In this document: piece by piece, positions 8,405-18,386 of the stretch
Numbering within the stretch: the stretch's first letter is position 1
Layout: each line of letters starts with the position of its first letter
NCBI GenBank assembly: GCA_049487715.1
Contig: CP150564.1
Location: 62,001-126,000, forward strand
Length of the DNA stretch: 64,000 nt
Direction of reading: 5' to 3'
Source: Pycnococcus provasolii
Lineage: Eukaryota; Chlorophyta; Pseudoscourfieldiophyceae; Pseudoscourfieldiales
Notes under the pieces: generated by a model
The model's input: the letters and a program-made list of their open reading frames with translations, nothing else
The model's database searches: none
Told to the model about the DNA's origin: nothing
Program-made: the position numbers and the translations under genes

Positions 8405-9568
8405 CTATTTTGTAGTTTCGTGAACGACGCCGCACCGATCACGCGAGGCACAAAGGCGAAGCTTGCCTTCGTCGTCGAGGCTCTTGAGGAAGTCACCCTC
8501 GAGCGAAAAGGCGTGGTGCTTGTGCGCGCGAAGCTGCTCGCTATCGTGAAACTTGTGGAAGTAATGGTAGCGCTTTCCCTTGTCCTTCATGTCCGCCGCC
8601 CATCGGCTATCAACGAGGCTGAATCCGTAGACGGAAACGCGCTCGCACAATTGCATCGCCACGTAGACAGCAAGCAAGCCGGTGGACGGCGAAACGTCGC
8701 CTGCGGTGTTGTTGTACGTGAGCAGCCAAGCCCTTGCACGGGAGATGACTCGACTCGAAAGAAGCGCCGTCGGCTGTAGGTCAGGCCGTCGGCGGTGCTG
8801 CGCGGTGGCGAGTCGGTCGAAAGCGCCGGCGTCCGCACGGCTGGCAACGAGCGTGGCGTTGGGCGGCTCAAGACCCATCAGGAAGCGCGCGAGGTTCGAC
8901 GTTCCGCCAGGAACCTGGTCGCTGTACACGCCATCCTCGCAGTACACGGTGCTCCACTTGCTGTTGAGTAGTCGAAACGTCACCTTCGATCCTACGATAG
9001 CCTGATATTCCTTGCCACCGACAGGCGCTTGGTTGACACGCCACACGGCGTCGTGCCGATCGATTGACGATCCGTGTCGGCCGAGCTTGAGCACGCCTGC
9101 GTTTCCCACCACCGCGCACGTCCTTGATCGCGGCGTAGGGCTCGAGGTTGGCAGGAACTTTTTGATGGCGTTGTAGTTCTGCGACGCAAGAACAACGCCG
9201 ACGTTGTCCTGGCTCACAAAGATGTCCTCCTGCGCTGCAGCTCGCGCCTCGCTTCTGCTCCTGCGGTGTTGGCTCCTCGTCGTCGGCGTCGCGTCGTCAT
9301 CCTCCGCAGTCACGTCCACCTGCTGCTCATCGGCCACCACCTCGTCAAAGTCGTTCAACACCACCACTTCATCAACACCTCCACCACCATTTCCAACTCC
9401 TCCTCTTTCGTCATCCGGTTCCATACCAATACCACCATTACCACCACCACCCTGGCCAATACCACCATCACCGCCACGATCCTGATAATACGTGACCAGG
9501 TACCACGCCGTTGTTTGGAGCAGGATTAAAAATACTAACAAGCGGCGCAGAGACCGACTACGGTTCAT
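8405..9568 (-). CDS. Sialyltransferase-like glycosyltransferase, family GT29
   Basis: 387-residue type II Golgi protein. A basic N-terminus and signal anchor (LLVFLILLQTTAWYLVTYY, about 10-28) are followed by a Gly/Asp-rich stem. Sialylmotif L is at about 150-190 (CAVVGNAGVLKLGRHGSSID, then HDAVWRVNQAPV). Motif S is near 290-315 (PSTGLLAVYVAMQLC, then VSVYGFS). A VS-type segment is near 336-362 (YHYFHKFH ... LEGDFL), with the His and Glu expected in active enzymes. GT29 enzymes use CMP-sialic acid. Plants and algae have GT29 members, but their donors are debated (sialic acid, Kdo or Dha), so the substrate is unknown. It is tail-to-tail with EMC3. Confidence 0.9.
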   Translation of the reverse strand: MNRSRSLRRLLVFLILLQTTAWYLVTYYQDRGGDGGIGQGGGGNGGIGMEPDDERGGVGNGGGGVDEVVVLNDFDEVVADEQQVDVTAEDDDATPTTRSQHRRSRSEARAAAQEDIFVSQDNVGVVLASQNYNAIKKFLPTSSPTPRSRTCAVVGNAGVLKLGRHGSSIDRHDAVWRVNQAPVGGKEYQAIVGSKVTFRLLNSKWSTVYCEDGVYSDQVPGGTSNLARFLMGLEPPNATLVASRADAGAFDRLATAQHRRRPDLQPTALLSSRVISRARAWLLTYNNTAGDVSPSTGLLAVYVAMQLCERVSVYGFSLVDSRWAADMKDKGKRYHYFHKFHDSEQLRAHKHHAFSLEGDFLKSLDDEGKLRLCASRDRCGVVHETTK

Positions 9569-9812
9569 AGTTACAAGTTACGACGACGCCATCGGCTGAT
9601 CGTTAAGGGAATGAAATGACAACGGGGGAACCGGAGGACAAAAACCCGAATGCAAAAATGGCCCTCCCCTCACACAGCCCTCACATGACCCTCACACCCT
9701 GCCTGCCAGCCAGCCTGACGGACGAACACACAAGCATCGAAAAGGACGTGGAAAAGGGGAAAACACGTTATTTACTTACGATAGACTACTCGACGATAGA
9801 GATGTTCTGTAT

Positions 9813-11294
9813 CTATGGCAGCGGCTCGACGGTGTTCCCGAGGCGGTTCAAGTGCAAATACGCGTCCGTGCCGTAGCCTTCCATCGACAAAATCTGCAAG
9901 TCGCCGCCAAAGTAACGCGCGTACAGCTTCGAAATCGGCAAGCCGTACCCGTAACCCGCCAGCACGCTCGGCGTGTCGATGTCTTCCAAGCTATTCATGC
10001 CCCCCTTCTCGTCCGCGAGCTTGAGAATCGGACTCTGGGCGGTTGTGTACAGGTACGTCCATATGTTGCGAAGGCCGGAGCGCGGGATGCCGCCACCCTC
10101 GTCGCTCACCTTGATTGTCACGTCCTCGAGGCCCTCCGCGACAATCACGCGGATCTTAGGAGTTTCCGTCGACTCGCCGTGGCGGTCAATCACCGCACGC
10201 AGCGAGTTCTTCGTCAGCTCGAAGAGCATCTGGTGAAGGTGCTCTGGAACGTACGCGAAGTTGAGCTCCGGGTCGCCAAACACGTCAACCTCCGGCGCGT
10301 AGCCGTACTGCCGGTCGCAGATGTGTCTTGCATCCGCAATGGCATCCTGTGCAACTTCCACGGGCCTGACGTTCGTTCCAATCAGGCCGACGTAGCTTGG
10401 CCGCGTCGGCTGGTGCAGCGCGACGTGCTGTCCAATGAGCATACGGATGCCAACGCGGCTCATGTAGAATCCGTCGAGGAATCCGTGTATGTCGCTCAGC
10501 GTGACGAACGAGTCCTCGCCTCGCTTCACGAGTTTGTTTTTCAGCGAGGCGATGCCGAGAGCCATGCAGGGCACCACGTTTCGGTGGTTGTGCTTAATGC
10601 TCTCGATGAGCTGCGTGAACTTGAGTTCGTCGCTTCCATCCTTGATTTCCTTTAACTGCCTGAGTCTCTTGAAGCTCTCTAAATAGAGGTCTCTGACCTT
10701 GATGATTTGCGGCGAGTCCGCCAAGCCGTGCGGCAGGCTTTCGAGCTCGCGCACGCGGTGCGCGAGTCGTATTGGAAGTTCGTGGTGCAGGAACTGCGCC
10801 GCGTGTATGAGCGTCGTTTCCGTGGGTTTGGCTGCAAAGTCTCGCATGTACTTGAGCGAGACACCCGTCTGCGGGAGGCAGCTGCAGTGGTAAACGTCCG
10901 CCGCGAGTTGCTGCGGCGTGTTGAGCGGCGTCGCGGGGTGTTCGTTCGGCACCCACCCTCCGGTACCTCCCTCTGTGCGCAGGGGGTTCGACGGCGTTGA
11001 CGCGGACGACGACGACGTGAAAAAGCGACGACAAGCAACTAACCCACCAGCAAGTGGTCCACCGGGTGACTGCTGCCTACCACATGACATAAGTGAACTA
11101 GCGGAGGAGGCACCACCACACAGTTGTCGTCGCGCGCCCGACAGGCCAAGGCCAAGGAGCGCGCCCGAGGATGACGCACCACAATAGAGGGACGGTGATG
11201 AAGACGCATTGATGGCCGAGGAAACCGGCGACGTAAGGAATCCGCGACTAAACCCAGCGGTCAACGAAGAGAGACTACTCAGAGACTTCGCCAT
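9813..11294 (-). CDS. Mitochondrial pyruvate/branched-chain dehydrogenase kinase
   Basis: 493 residues from the ATG at 11294; the upstream in-frame TTG is rejected. The first ~110 residues are Ser/Ala/Arg-rich without acidic residues until late, like a mitochondrial presequence. The rest is a complete BCDHK/PDK kinase. It has the N-terminal helical domain (from VSLKYMRDF), an N-box near residue 360 (ELTKNSLRAVIDRHG), a G1 box near 400 (DEGGGIPRSG) and a G2 box near 449 (GYGYGLPISKLYARYFGG). The family phosphorylates Ser on the E1 alpha subunit and so turns off the dehydrogenase complex. PDK and BCKDK cannot be separated with certainty by eye. Confidence 0.93.
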   Translation of the reverse strand: MAKSLSSLSSLTAGFSRGFLTSPVSSAINASSSPSLYCGASSSGALLGLGLSGARRQLCGGASSASSLMSCGRQQSPGGPLAGGLVACRRFFTSSSSASTPSNPLRTEGGTGGWVPNEHPATPLNTPQQLAADVYHCSCLPQTGVSLKYMRDFAAKPTETTLIHAAQFLHHELPIRLAHRVRELESLPHGLADSPQIIKVRDLYLESFKRLRQLKEIKDGSDELKFTQLIESIKHNHRNVVPCMALGIASLKNKLVKRGEDSFVTLSDIHGFLDGFYMSRVGIRMLIGQHVALHQPTRPSYVGLIGTNVRPVEVAQDAIADARHICDRQYGYAPEVDVFGDPELNFAYVPEHLHQMLFELTKNSLRAVIDRHGESTETPKIRVIVAEGLEDVTIKVSDEGGGIPRSGLRNIWTYLYTTAQSPILKLADEKGGMNSLEDIDTPSVLAGYGYGLPISKLYARYFGGDLQILSMEGYGTDAYLHLNRLGNTVEPLP

Positions 11295-11793
11295 GGTTGA
11301 GAAGAGAGCTGACGAGGCGCGTGCGTGAATTCTTGTGAACTCCAACTGGACTGGGCGAGGAGGGAGGAGGGAGGAGGGGCCCCGAGGCCCCCGAGGCCAA
11401 CAGCCGCCACTTAAACTTTACCTTCCCGGGACAAAAAAACAGGGGCCCTTCCCTCGAGTTTCTGCCCCGGATGCCGCCGAGGGCAGAAAGGGCGGAGGCC
11501 TGGGCCTCAGGCCTGGGCCCCTGGGGGTTTGGTGGACTTGTTTCATTTCGGGGTTCGCATCCTTCCCTGCTGGGTGCTCGGCAGTCACGATCCACGAAAC
11601 GGTTCAACTTTACAACTTTTTTAAGTCACGTAACCCTGAGGACGACTGGAACAAACTTACAAGTCTACATTTGGATCTGTCTGTGCGTTATCATTTATCA
11701 ATAGGTTATTAGTGGTAACTTGACATTTTAACTCGCTCCAGGAGTCCAGGCAGCCATTTATTTTCAGTTTACTGTACTCGCGCAATAATAATA
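11295..11793. other. Bidirectional promoter gap
   Basis: About 500 bp between the divergent PDK-type kinase and phosphodiesterase-fold genes. It contains GC-rich stretches with GGAGG and GAGGCC repeats (11355-11400) and an AT-richer half. Nothing coding is convincing. Confidence 0.5.
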
Positions 11794-12958
11794 ATGTCAC
11801 CTGATTCACCACCACCACCTCCTCAACAATTCGTGCTAGTCTTCGGTGTGCAGAACGTCGCGTGCATGCCGTTCGCAGGAATCGGGGCAACGAACCAACT
11901 CGCTTCGAGAGCCTCGAAGATCGCGGCGAACATGATGATGATGGGCGACGACAGCACACGAACAAGAAGGAGAAGAAAGTCAACCACCACCACAACAACA
12001 ACTTCCAGACATCATAGCAAAAAACGACCCAAAAGAAGTCCATGATGATCATGATCATGATGTCAAAGCAATAGCAGCAGCAGGAGACTCTGGACTACCA
12101 CCACCACCACTACGTCTACCTGACATACTCGCCGTACAGGAACTATTCGAAAAGGGAAACAGCCAGGCTTACGACGCATTCGTCAACCAAATTCAGAAGA
12201 AGGGCACAGTCGTTGGCACGCCCACGCAAAACAGCGGACTCGTTACGCTGCTGCTATCCGAGAAATGTCGACTCGCTGAGGGATTCACGCCACATTTTGA
12301 GCCGTTTAAAGTCACGGGACCTGAGTCGTGCATCTTGAGGAAAGGATGTCAGACAATGATTGTGGAGGTGGTGGACGACGGAAGCCTGGTCGTCGTCGTC
12401 AACGCACACATGCAGAGCGACCTGTGGTTTGACGGTCAACGTGCGCGCATTTCGCAGTACGAGACGGTAGGACGCGAGCTCGCAAGGGCAAGGCGATGGT
12501 GCACGCACGACGCGCCAGCAACGTACCGTCATCAACATCGTTTCGCAGGTGCGTTCGTGCTTGGAGATCTGCAGGCGCACGCCGGCTCTGAGGAGTACAA
12601 GAAGATGCTAGAAATTCTGAAGAAGACGTCGTCATGTGTTACCATCCTGGACGGCACGTCTGGCCTCGGTGATGCGTATCCCATCGGCAAAGGGTTTGAT
12701 CGTCAGCACAACGCATTCACGAGGAGCACGCCGAACATGCGAAGCGACTACGTGCTTGCCTTTCATTGGATGAGCGACAGCAGTAGCAGTAGTAGCACTG
12801 GCATTCGCAGCAACGTTGGGATACAAACCTCGTCACTAACAACGAGTTGGATCCTCACACCACACGATCAGGAGGAGGAGGAGGGTCATGAAGATGAAGA
12901 AGAATCTGGGGTGATTCTTAGCGACCATCTTGGCGTCGAGGTTGCTTTCGTGCTATAA
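11794..12958 (+). CDS. Endonuclease/exonuclease/phosphatase-fold protein, frame-broken
   Basis: Two overlapping frames together make a DNase I-like (EEP) domain. The first (ATG at 11794, open to 12045) carries the start of the fold, VFGVQNVACMPFAGIG then RASKIAANM. The second, open from 11942 to the stop at 12956-12958, carries PDILAVQEL (metal-binding Glu), VVVVNAHM, VLGDLQAH and the C-terminal SDHLGVEV. The frames differ by one base and overlap in a low-complexity Thr/Gln/His region. I found no GT-AG pair in the overlap that restores phase, so an indel (real or sequencing) or a non-canonical intron is more likely. The family includes neutral sphingomyelinases, CCR4-type deadenylases and inositol phosphatases; the neutral sphingomyelinase branch is a guess. 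Confidence 0.55.
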
Positions 12959-13294
12959 GCTAAGATACCCCATGAATGGAATTGGACGGAGTTGCTTTCC
13001 ACAATTTGTTTTTGTTTTGGTAAGTGGTGTAACGTTAAAGTGCACGGTCCACCGCGTTCGTTCCTCCAGACTTGTTTCACCAGCCGATCCTGCTGCATCT
13101 CCGGCACCTTCCATCACCGTTGACTTGACCCGACGGTCACCAGCGCGCGCTCGCGGCGCTCGACGCTCTCGCCCATCGACTTGCGGTGGGTGGAAGGGTT
13201 TTTAATGGAAGAAACCCTTTTTACTTTTTTTCAGTAATGCAACTGGCTTTACTATATCTTTTTTCTTTTTCAAAAGATGACCTCACTCCAATTT
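12959..13294. other. Convergent 3' spacer
   Basis: Lies between two gene 3' ends. It has a possible stem-loop, AAGGGTTT (13194-13201) pairing with AAACCCTT (13212-13219) and followed by T-rich sequence. No gene seen. Confidence 0.5.
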
Positions 13295-16200
13295 CTACTC
13301 GCTCGGTGCCGAGGAAGAAGAATGAGATTTCGCGGCGGCGTGGTTGGGTGCGGCGCCAGATATTCGTAGCCAAGGGAAGTATCCTCCATTCGGCGGCCCA
13401 AACGTCATGAGCATGGGCGAAAACACGAAGATTCCCGTCATGACGGACAAAATCATGCATAGGATAAGCACGCTGCCCACACGTACGAAGAGTTGAATTG
13501 TGCAAAGTGTCATCGGAAAGCAGGCAAGGCAAGTCGTGGCAGCCGATGCGACGATCGGCCCGCCCAGCTCTCGAAGCGACGCGAGACCACGCTCGGACGC
13601 CTTGCGCAAAACGTGGCCTTTCTGCACGTAGGCCATTGCAAGGTGCAAGCAAAAGTCGCAGCTGAGCCCGACGAGGATCGTGATCGTGATCATTTCCATT
13701 GCACCAATGCACCAATTCATGCTCCAGAAGAGACCCAAGAGCGAAACGACGATAAACACCAGATTTGCGAACGTCAACAAAGCCAACGCCAAGTCACGAG
13801 TAAATATGAATGCAATCGCAACGGAGCTTGTGATGCTAATGATCAGCCCTGACACCGTCTTGCCCACCGCGTCGTCCATGCTTCCATCCTGAGGCGATGG
13901 GGGCAAAGGCGGCGGCGGCGGTGGCTGGGGCGGCTGCGGCGGCGGCGGCGGCGGACTTGGCGGCGGTGGAGGTGGACTTGGCGGCGGTGGTGGCGGCGAG
14001 TGAGGCGGCGGCGGAGGTGGCGAAGTCGGTGGACCCGGCGGCGGGCTTTGAGACGGCGGTGGCGGTGATGGTAACGGGGGAGGGGGCGGAAGGGGCGGAG
14101 GAGGGGGAGGACTCGGAGGTTTAGGTGGTGGTGGAGGTGGAACACCTCCAATCAAAATGCCACCAACCAGATTGGGATCGCACGGATTCAGCGTCATGGA
14201 GGAAGGTGCCCATCGAACGGCGACTTCGTCCGATTCAGCACTCTGCAGCCCATTTTCGACGCTCGTGGCTGCACCCTCTGGCATCTGCAAGATGAGATCA
14301 ATGAAACCGTTGTCGTTGGTACATGCGCCGTTCGCAGTGGGATCAAGGCAGACATCGAGCAAGTACGACGACGCTGCATCCGTCTCCGTGCTGTTTCCCA
14401 GCTGTCGCACCTGCGCAGTTGCCAACGGAGCGACGTCGTCCTCGTTCAGCGCAACAACTCTTAGCGCTGGGCTCGAGGATAACTGCACTGGCACGATGGC
14501 GGAGGAGCTGTTGCCATTGTAGAAGGTTGTGCTAACCGCAAAACACTGCTCGTTGACGACAGGTGAATTTGACAAGGATCGAGATTCAGCGGCGGCGGCA
14601 GTAGCCTGAGAACTTATTATCGTAAGCTGCACGCTGGGCTGCTCGGGCTTGATTGGCGTGCGAGGTGTAGGCGGAGGGCGCGGTGGCGGAGGGCTCGGCG
14701 GCGGAGGGCTCGGAGGAGGAGGAGGGCTCGGCGAAATGGGAGGTGGTGCGCTTGGCACATTGTCGCAAGATGCCGATAGCGACTCCGCCGTCACCTCTTC
14801 CGTTCCCATGGTCCACCGTGCGGATGACCAATGAGGATATTGAGCAAGCGGGTCGGTAAGCCACACCCACCCACTGTCAAGCTGACAGCCGCCCGAGTCG
14901 CTGAAAAACTTTGCCGCCGAGTTCACGAGCCAGACACGCGTGCTCTCGGATGTGAAGAGCACCAGGCTCCCAGGCGCGGGTGAAACGAAGACAGGTCGGC
15001 CGTCGCAGGTTACGTCTGGTTGCATGTAGTACGTCGTCTTGACGTGCGCGTTTTGAGACAGGGTGCCATCAAGCTTGCACTGTGGATACGATGAACCAGG
15101 GATGGGAAGAGGCTGGGGTGGGGGAGATGGCGGTGGCCGAGGAGGTGGCGGCGGTGGAGGAGCCGGCTTCGGCGGAGGACTCGGCGCCTGCGTCGTGGGC
15201 ACCTGCACTAATGCAGCCAGTTCGCTCTGAACATCCTTAACAGACATTCGGGCGGTTATCTGTGGCGCCTCGCATTTGCGAAGACTGGTCGCCCGTGCCG
15301 CGAACACCACCTCGCGAAATTCCGTGAGCCCATGTCTCGAAAAGGACGACGCGTCGGCAATGTTCAGCATCTGCAGGTTGATATCGTGAAGTGTAGACCA
15401 CTTGAATCCACGGCATGTTTGGCAGAACGAGATGCGGCCGTCGACATTGGTTACCGGGAAGAACGTGCCGAGAGCCTTGCGTGTTATCTCCGTGGGAGCC
15501 ACAAAGTTGTACCTCTGCCAGAGTGTCAACTCGTAGGTATTTGGTGTGCCCCATCGCACACGCACGCTGAGAGTCGCATTGACACCTGACCATGCGAGAT
15601 TTGGATCTGGGGCTGTTCCCTCGGGAAAGTAAACGACATCCGCATACATCTCAGAGCCATCCTGCTTTCCGTCGCCGTTCGCATCGAGCACGCTACTGCC
15701 TGAAAAGAATATGTCCGATGACCAGCTCTCATCGCCCGTGCCGGTGGACACTGGATCCTGGTGGAGTCGATATCCCAATGCAACTATGTGATTGAGTTCG
15801 AAAGCAACTTCAGAAGATGCCGGTGTCAGCGGTACCAAGACCGCAGATGACCAGAAGATACTCGATGCATCACCACCGTTCAGGGCAGCATCGCCAGCCT
15901 CCCTTGTGAAACCCACGAGAGCAGAACTTTTCACCGCTGTGCTTGGCAGAGCTGCGGTAAGCGTAAAACTGGCGAACGTAGTAGTGTCTTGGTGATAGAA
16001 AGGTGCAACGGAACGGCTCAACCCGCTCTGTGCAAAGGCGAAGGAAATGCATGGATCTGGAGGAGGCGGCACGGGGGGTGGAGGCGAGGGTGCCGAGACT
16101 GAAGATGGCGTCTGAGGGGGAAATGACGGTGGTGGTGACGGTGGTGGTGGCGAGATGAGCAACTCGAGCACGTCGTCAATGAGGGGTTCAGGTGGTGGTG

Positions 16201-18376
16201 ATGGTGGAGGAGGCGGGACATTGAAAATATCCGATTCAGGCTCACAGATTTTGAAGTCTTCAGCCAAAGAGTCGTACCTAAAGGTAGAGTCGTCCAACGT
16301 CTTCAGGAATTTCGCGTGCGCCGTAGTGTCGTGAGGAGTGAGATAGTTCATCGACGCCGAAACCGCTTCAAAATCCCTCGTCTGGTCATAATAATTGAAG
16401 TCTGGGAAGAACATTTGCATCCCCGTGTATAAATCCCCTGCTCCAGAATTACGCTCGTAAACTAACGCTTCTTTGTAAGACGACTGAGCATACGAGGCAA
16501 GTTCGCGCAATCTGCCGCACGAATAGTACGTTTCAAGAGACTGAAGAAAGAGTCCAATGTCGATGACTTTCATTTCCTCTTGCATGCGCTCACAACGTAC
16601 ATGCTTGTTCAGGGCGGCATAATATGCCTTAAAAACGAGGTCGAATATGATCATCGAATTTTGATTCAAGGCGAACGTCATATATTCGAACAGAGCATTC
16701 ATTGACTCTTCCAAAGCCGGAAATTTGGACGTGTCAAGTACCGCCAAAGTGCTTGGACTGGTGCGATGGGACATGAACGAGTCGACAATTGCTTTCGACC
16801 ATTCCAACGAAGTCTCGGCATTCGGATTCAGCCCTGAATATCTCCATCCATGCGCTAATTCGACGTCTTCACTCGAAACGATGAAATCGGCATACGGATT
16901 CAGGGCAACGTTCACCGCCAGGCTAGACATGTAACAGGCATCGAAGCCAAGCATATCAAAGCGGAATGGTGACTGCGTTCCATCGGCCAACGTGCGCTTG
17001 AACCCCGCAGTGCCCTCCTTTAATCCACTCAGAAGTCCAGGAACGCTCATGATGTACTGGCCATCAGTAGGACCTTCGTCGCCACCAAATCCCGTCCAGC
17101 CGCCGCCGTGGTCGTTGAAGACGAGCGCATAGAATTCCGATGTGTCCGCAATTTGCGGAATCATTTTACGAAGAAATGTGGTTAACGTCCCTGGGTCGTC
17201 CATGTTCACTTCGCCGAGCTCTTCGAGCAGCTGCCAACGGAATGTGCCACCGGAACCAGGAACGCGCTTGATTATCACGGCATGGTCGAAGTCGCGCAAC
17301 ACGATTTCGCCAGACGCGTCCACGATGTCCATCGACGCGTCGGAATAACCTCCTGCTTGCGAACTGCTCTGATGCCGATCAACAAGAGCGATAATCTCCA
17401 TGCCCGCGCCCGCGTTCAGCATCTCGTCGAGATCGCTCATTTGGTAATGTTCCAAGTTTGTGTCAGCGTGCATGTAATACAGCATCGTCCATTTTGGATT
17501 CGCGCCTGGCATCGGCGTCGGCGTCGGCGTCGGTTCGCCATTGCTGTTCACGACAGGCCCAGGTGGTGCAAAGCAGTCTCCCCCATCAAAACCACATTCG
17601 GCATTATTGCACGCTGTATCGCAATATCCGTCTCCACGGTACTCATCTGGACATCCGGGCGCGCACATGGGAGGTGGAGGGGGTGACACCGGCGTCATCG
17701 GTGGTGGCGGCGATACGCAGTCTCCCTTATCATAATTGCACTCTGGCGATGCTGCACAGATGGGGTTGCAAATGCCATTGCCAACATCACTTAAGGGGCA
17801 ACCAGGAGCGCACGAAGGTGGTGGCGGTGGACTTGTTCTCGACGGCGGTGGCGGTTTGGGGGGCGGCGGCGGCGGCGATGGTGGAGGGTTAGGCGATGGC
17901 GGCGGCGGCGGCGATGGCATCGACGGCGGCATAGGCGGTGGCGATGGTGCCGACCATGGTGGTGGTGCAGGCGCGAACACGTCATCGTAAGAAGAATCGT
18001 TTCCCCGAGACGCCAGAAAGCCGATTAAAACTCCTGCTGAAACGAGCCACGCCAGGCATGCCAAAGCGGCAACTAGAAGCTGAATCGCGGAACGATCCTT
18101 GTCACCGTCAGTGACCTCCTCGGTACCACCATCCTCGTCGCCACCCTGCTTCAGCCGTGGTTTGCGGACCATGCGGTAGACTGCATAGGGAGTCGCAACA
18201 AAAAATGCGATGGCGACGATGAGAACAAATCCGGTGTATTGAAAGGTGGTGCTGTCCGAGCCCCAGCCTTGCTTCTGCTCTTCCCACACATCGATGCAGC
18301 GTCCTCCACCTTTCCAACCGCTTCCAAGCGAGATACGTTGATAGCCGGGTACCTCAGCGTCAATCATGAGTGGCAA
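13295..18376 (-). CDS. RND transporter, C-terminal half with LNR and C11 peptidase insert
   Basis: A frame of ~1,690 codons, open upstream to 18461 and without its own convincing start (the first codon here is TTG; an ATG lies at 18370). It is read as the continuation of the gene at 18387-20756. In order: two membrane helices (about 48-70 and 97-122); SPPPP-rich linker; two LNR/Notch-type modules with paired cysteines (about 189-220 and 238-268); a clostripain-like C11 peptidase (about 295-700) with the catalytic His in NDHGGGW near 419 and Cys in GFDACYM near 479. Further Pro-rich linkers and three unrecognised extracellular-looking segments follow, one with a DANGDGKQDG calcium-loop-like motif. 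The C-terminus has five RND helices, including GLSCDFCLHLAMAYV, which matches TM10 of Dispatched/Patched with its Asp. Confidence 0.8.
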   Translation of the reverse strand: MPLMIDAEVPGYQRISLGSGWKGGGRCIDVWEEQKQGWGSDSTTFQYTGFVLIVAIAFFVATPYAVYRMVRKPRLKQGGDEDGGTEEVTDGDKDRSAIQLLVAALACLAWLVSAGVLIGFLASRGNDSSYDDVFAPAPPPWSAPSPPPMPPSMPSPPPPPSPNPPPSPPPPPPKPPPPSRTSPPPPPSCAPGCPLSDVGNGICNPICAASPECNYDKGDCVSPPPPMTPVSPPPPPMCAPGCPDEYRGDGYCDTACNNAECGFDGGDCFAPPGPVVNSNGEPTPTPTPMPGANPKWTMLYYMHADTNLEHYQMSDLDEMLNAGAGMEIIALVDRHQSSSQAGGYSDASMDIVDASGEIVLRDFDHAVIIKRVPGSGGTFRWQLLEELGEVNMDDPGTLTTFLRKMIPQIADTSEFYALVFNDHGGGWTGFGGDEGPTDGQYIMSVPGLLSGLKEGTAGFKRTLADGTQSPFRFDMLGFDACYMSSLAVNVALNPYADFIVSSEDVELAHGWRYSGLNPNAETSLEWSKAIVDSFMSHRTSPSTLAVLDTSKFPALEESMNALFEYMTFALNQNSMIIFDLVFKAYYAALNKHVRCERMQEEMKVIDIGLFLQSLETYYSCGRLRELASYAQSSYKEALVYERNSGAGDLYTGMQMFFPDFNYYDQTRDFEAVSASMNYLTPHDTTAHAKFLKTLDDSTFRYDSLAEDFKICEPESDIFNVPPPPPSPPPEPLIDDVLELLISPPPPSPPPSFPPQTPSSVSAPSPPPPVPPPPDPCISFAFAQSGLSRSVAPFYHQDTTTFASFTLTAALPSTAVKSSALVGFTREAGDAALNGGDASSIFWSSAVLVPLTPASSEVAFELNHIVALGYRLHQDPVSTGTGDESWSSDIFFSGSSVLDANGDGKQDGSEMYADVVYFPEGTAPDPNLAWSGVNATLSVRVRWGTPNTYELTLWQRYNFVAPTEITRKALGTFFPVTNVDGRISFCQTCRGFKWSTLHDINLQMLNIADASSFSRHGLTEFREVVFAARATSLRKCEAPQITARMSVKDVQSELAALVQVPTTQAPSPPPKPAPPPPPPPRPPPSPPPQPLPIPGSSYPQCKLDGTLSQNAHVKTTYYMQPDVTCDGRPVFVSPAPGSLVLFTSESTRVWLVNSAAKFFSDSGGCQLDSGWVWLTDPLAQYPHWSSARWTMGTEEVTAESLSASCDNVPSAPPPISPSPPPPPSPPPPSPPPPRPPPTPRTPIKPEQPSVQLTIISSQATAAAAESRSLSNSPVVNEQCFAVSTTFYNGNSSSAIVPVQLSSSPALRVVALNEDDVAPLATAQVRQLGNSTETDAASSYLLDVCLDPTANGACTNDNGFIDLILQMPEGAATSVENGLQSAESDEVAVRWAPSSMTLNPCDPNLVGGILIGGVPPPPPPKPPSPPPPPPLPPPPPLPSPPPPSQSPPPGPPTSPPPPPPHSPPPPPPSPPPPPPSPPPPPPQPPQPPPPPPLPPSPQDGSMDDAVGKTVSGLIISITSSVAIAFIFTRDLALALLTFANLVFIVVSLLGLFWSMNWCIGAMEMITITILVGLSCDFCLHLAMAYVQKGHVLRKASERGLASLRELGGPIVASAATTCLACFPMTLCTIQLFVRVGSVLILCMILSVMTGIFVFSPMLMTFGPPNGGYFPWLRISGAAPNHAAAKSHSSSSAPSE

Positions 18377-18386
18377 CTTTCCCTCA

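Noticed and set aside
13295-18376. A stand-alone pherophorin-like cell wall protein
   Set aside because: The Pro-rich linkers are pherophorin-like, but the membrane helices at both ends and the RND C-terminal signature show it is part of a transporter.
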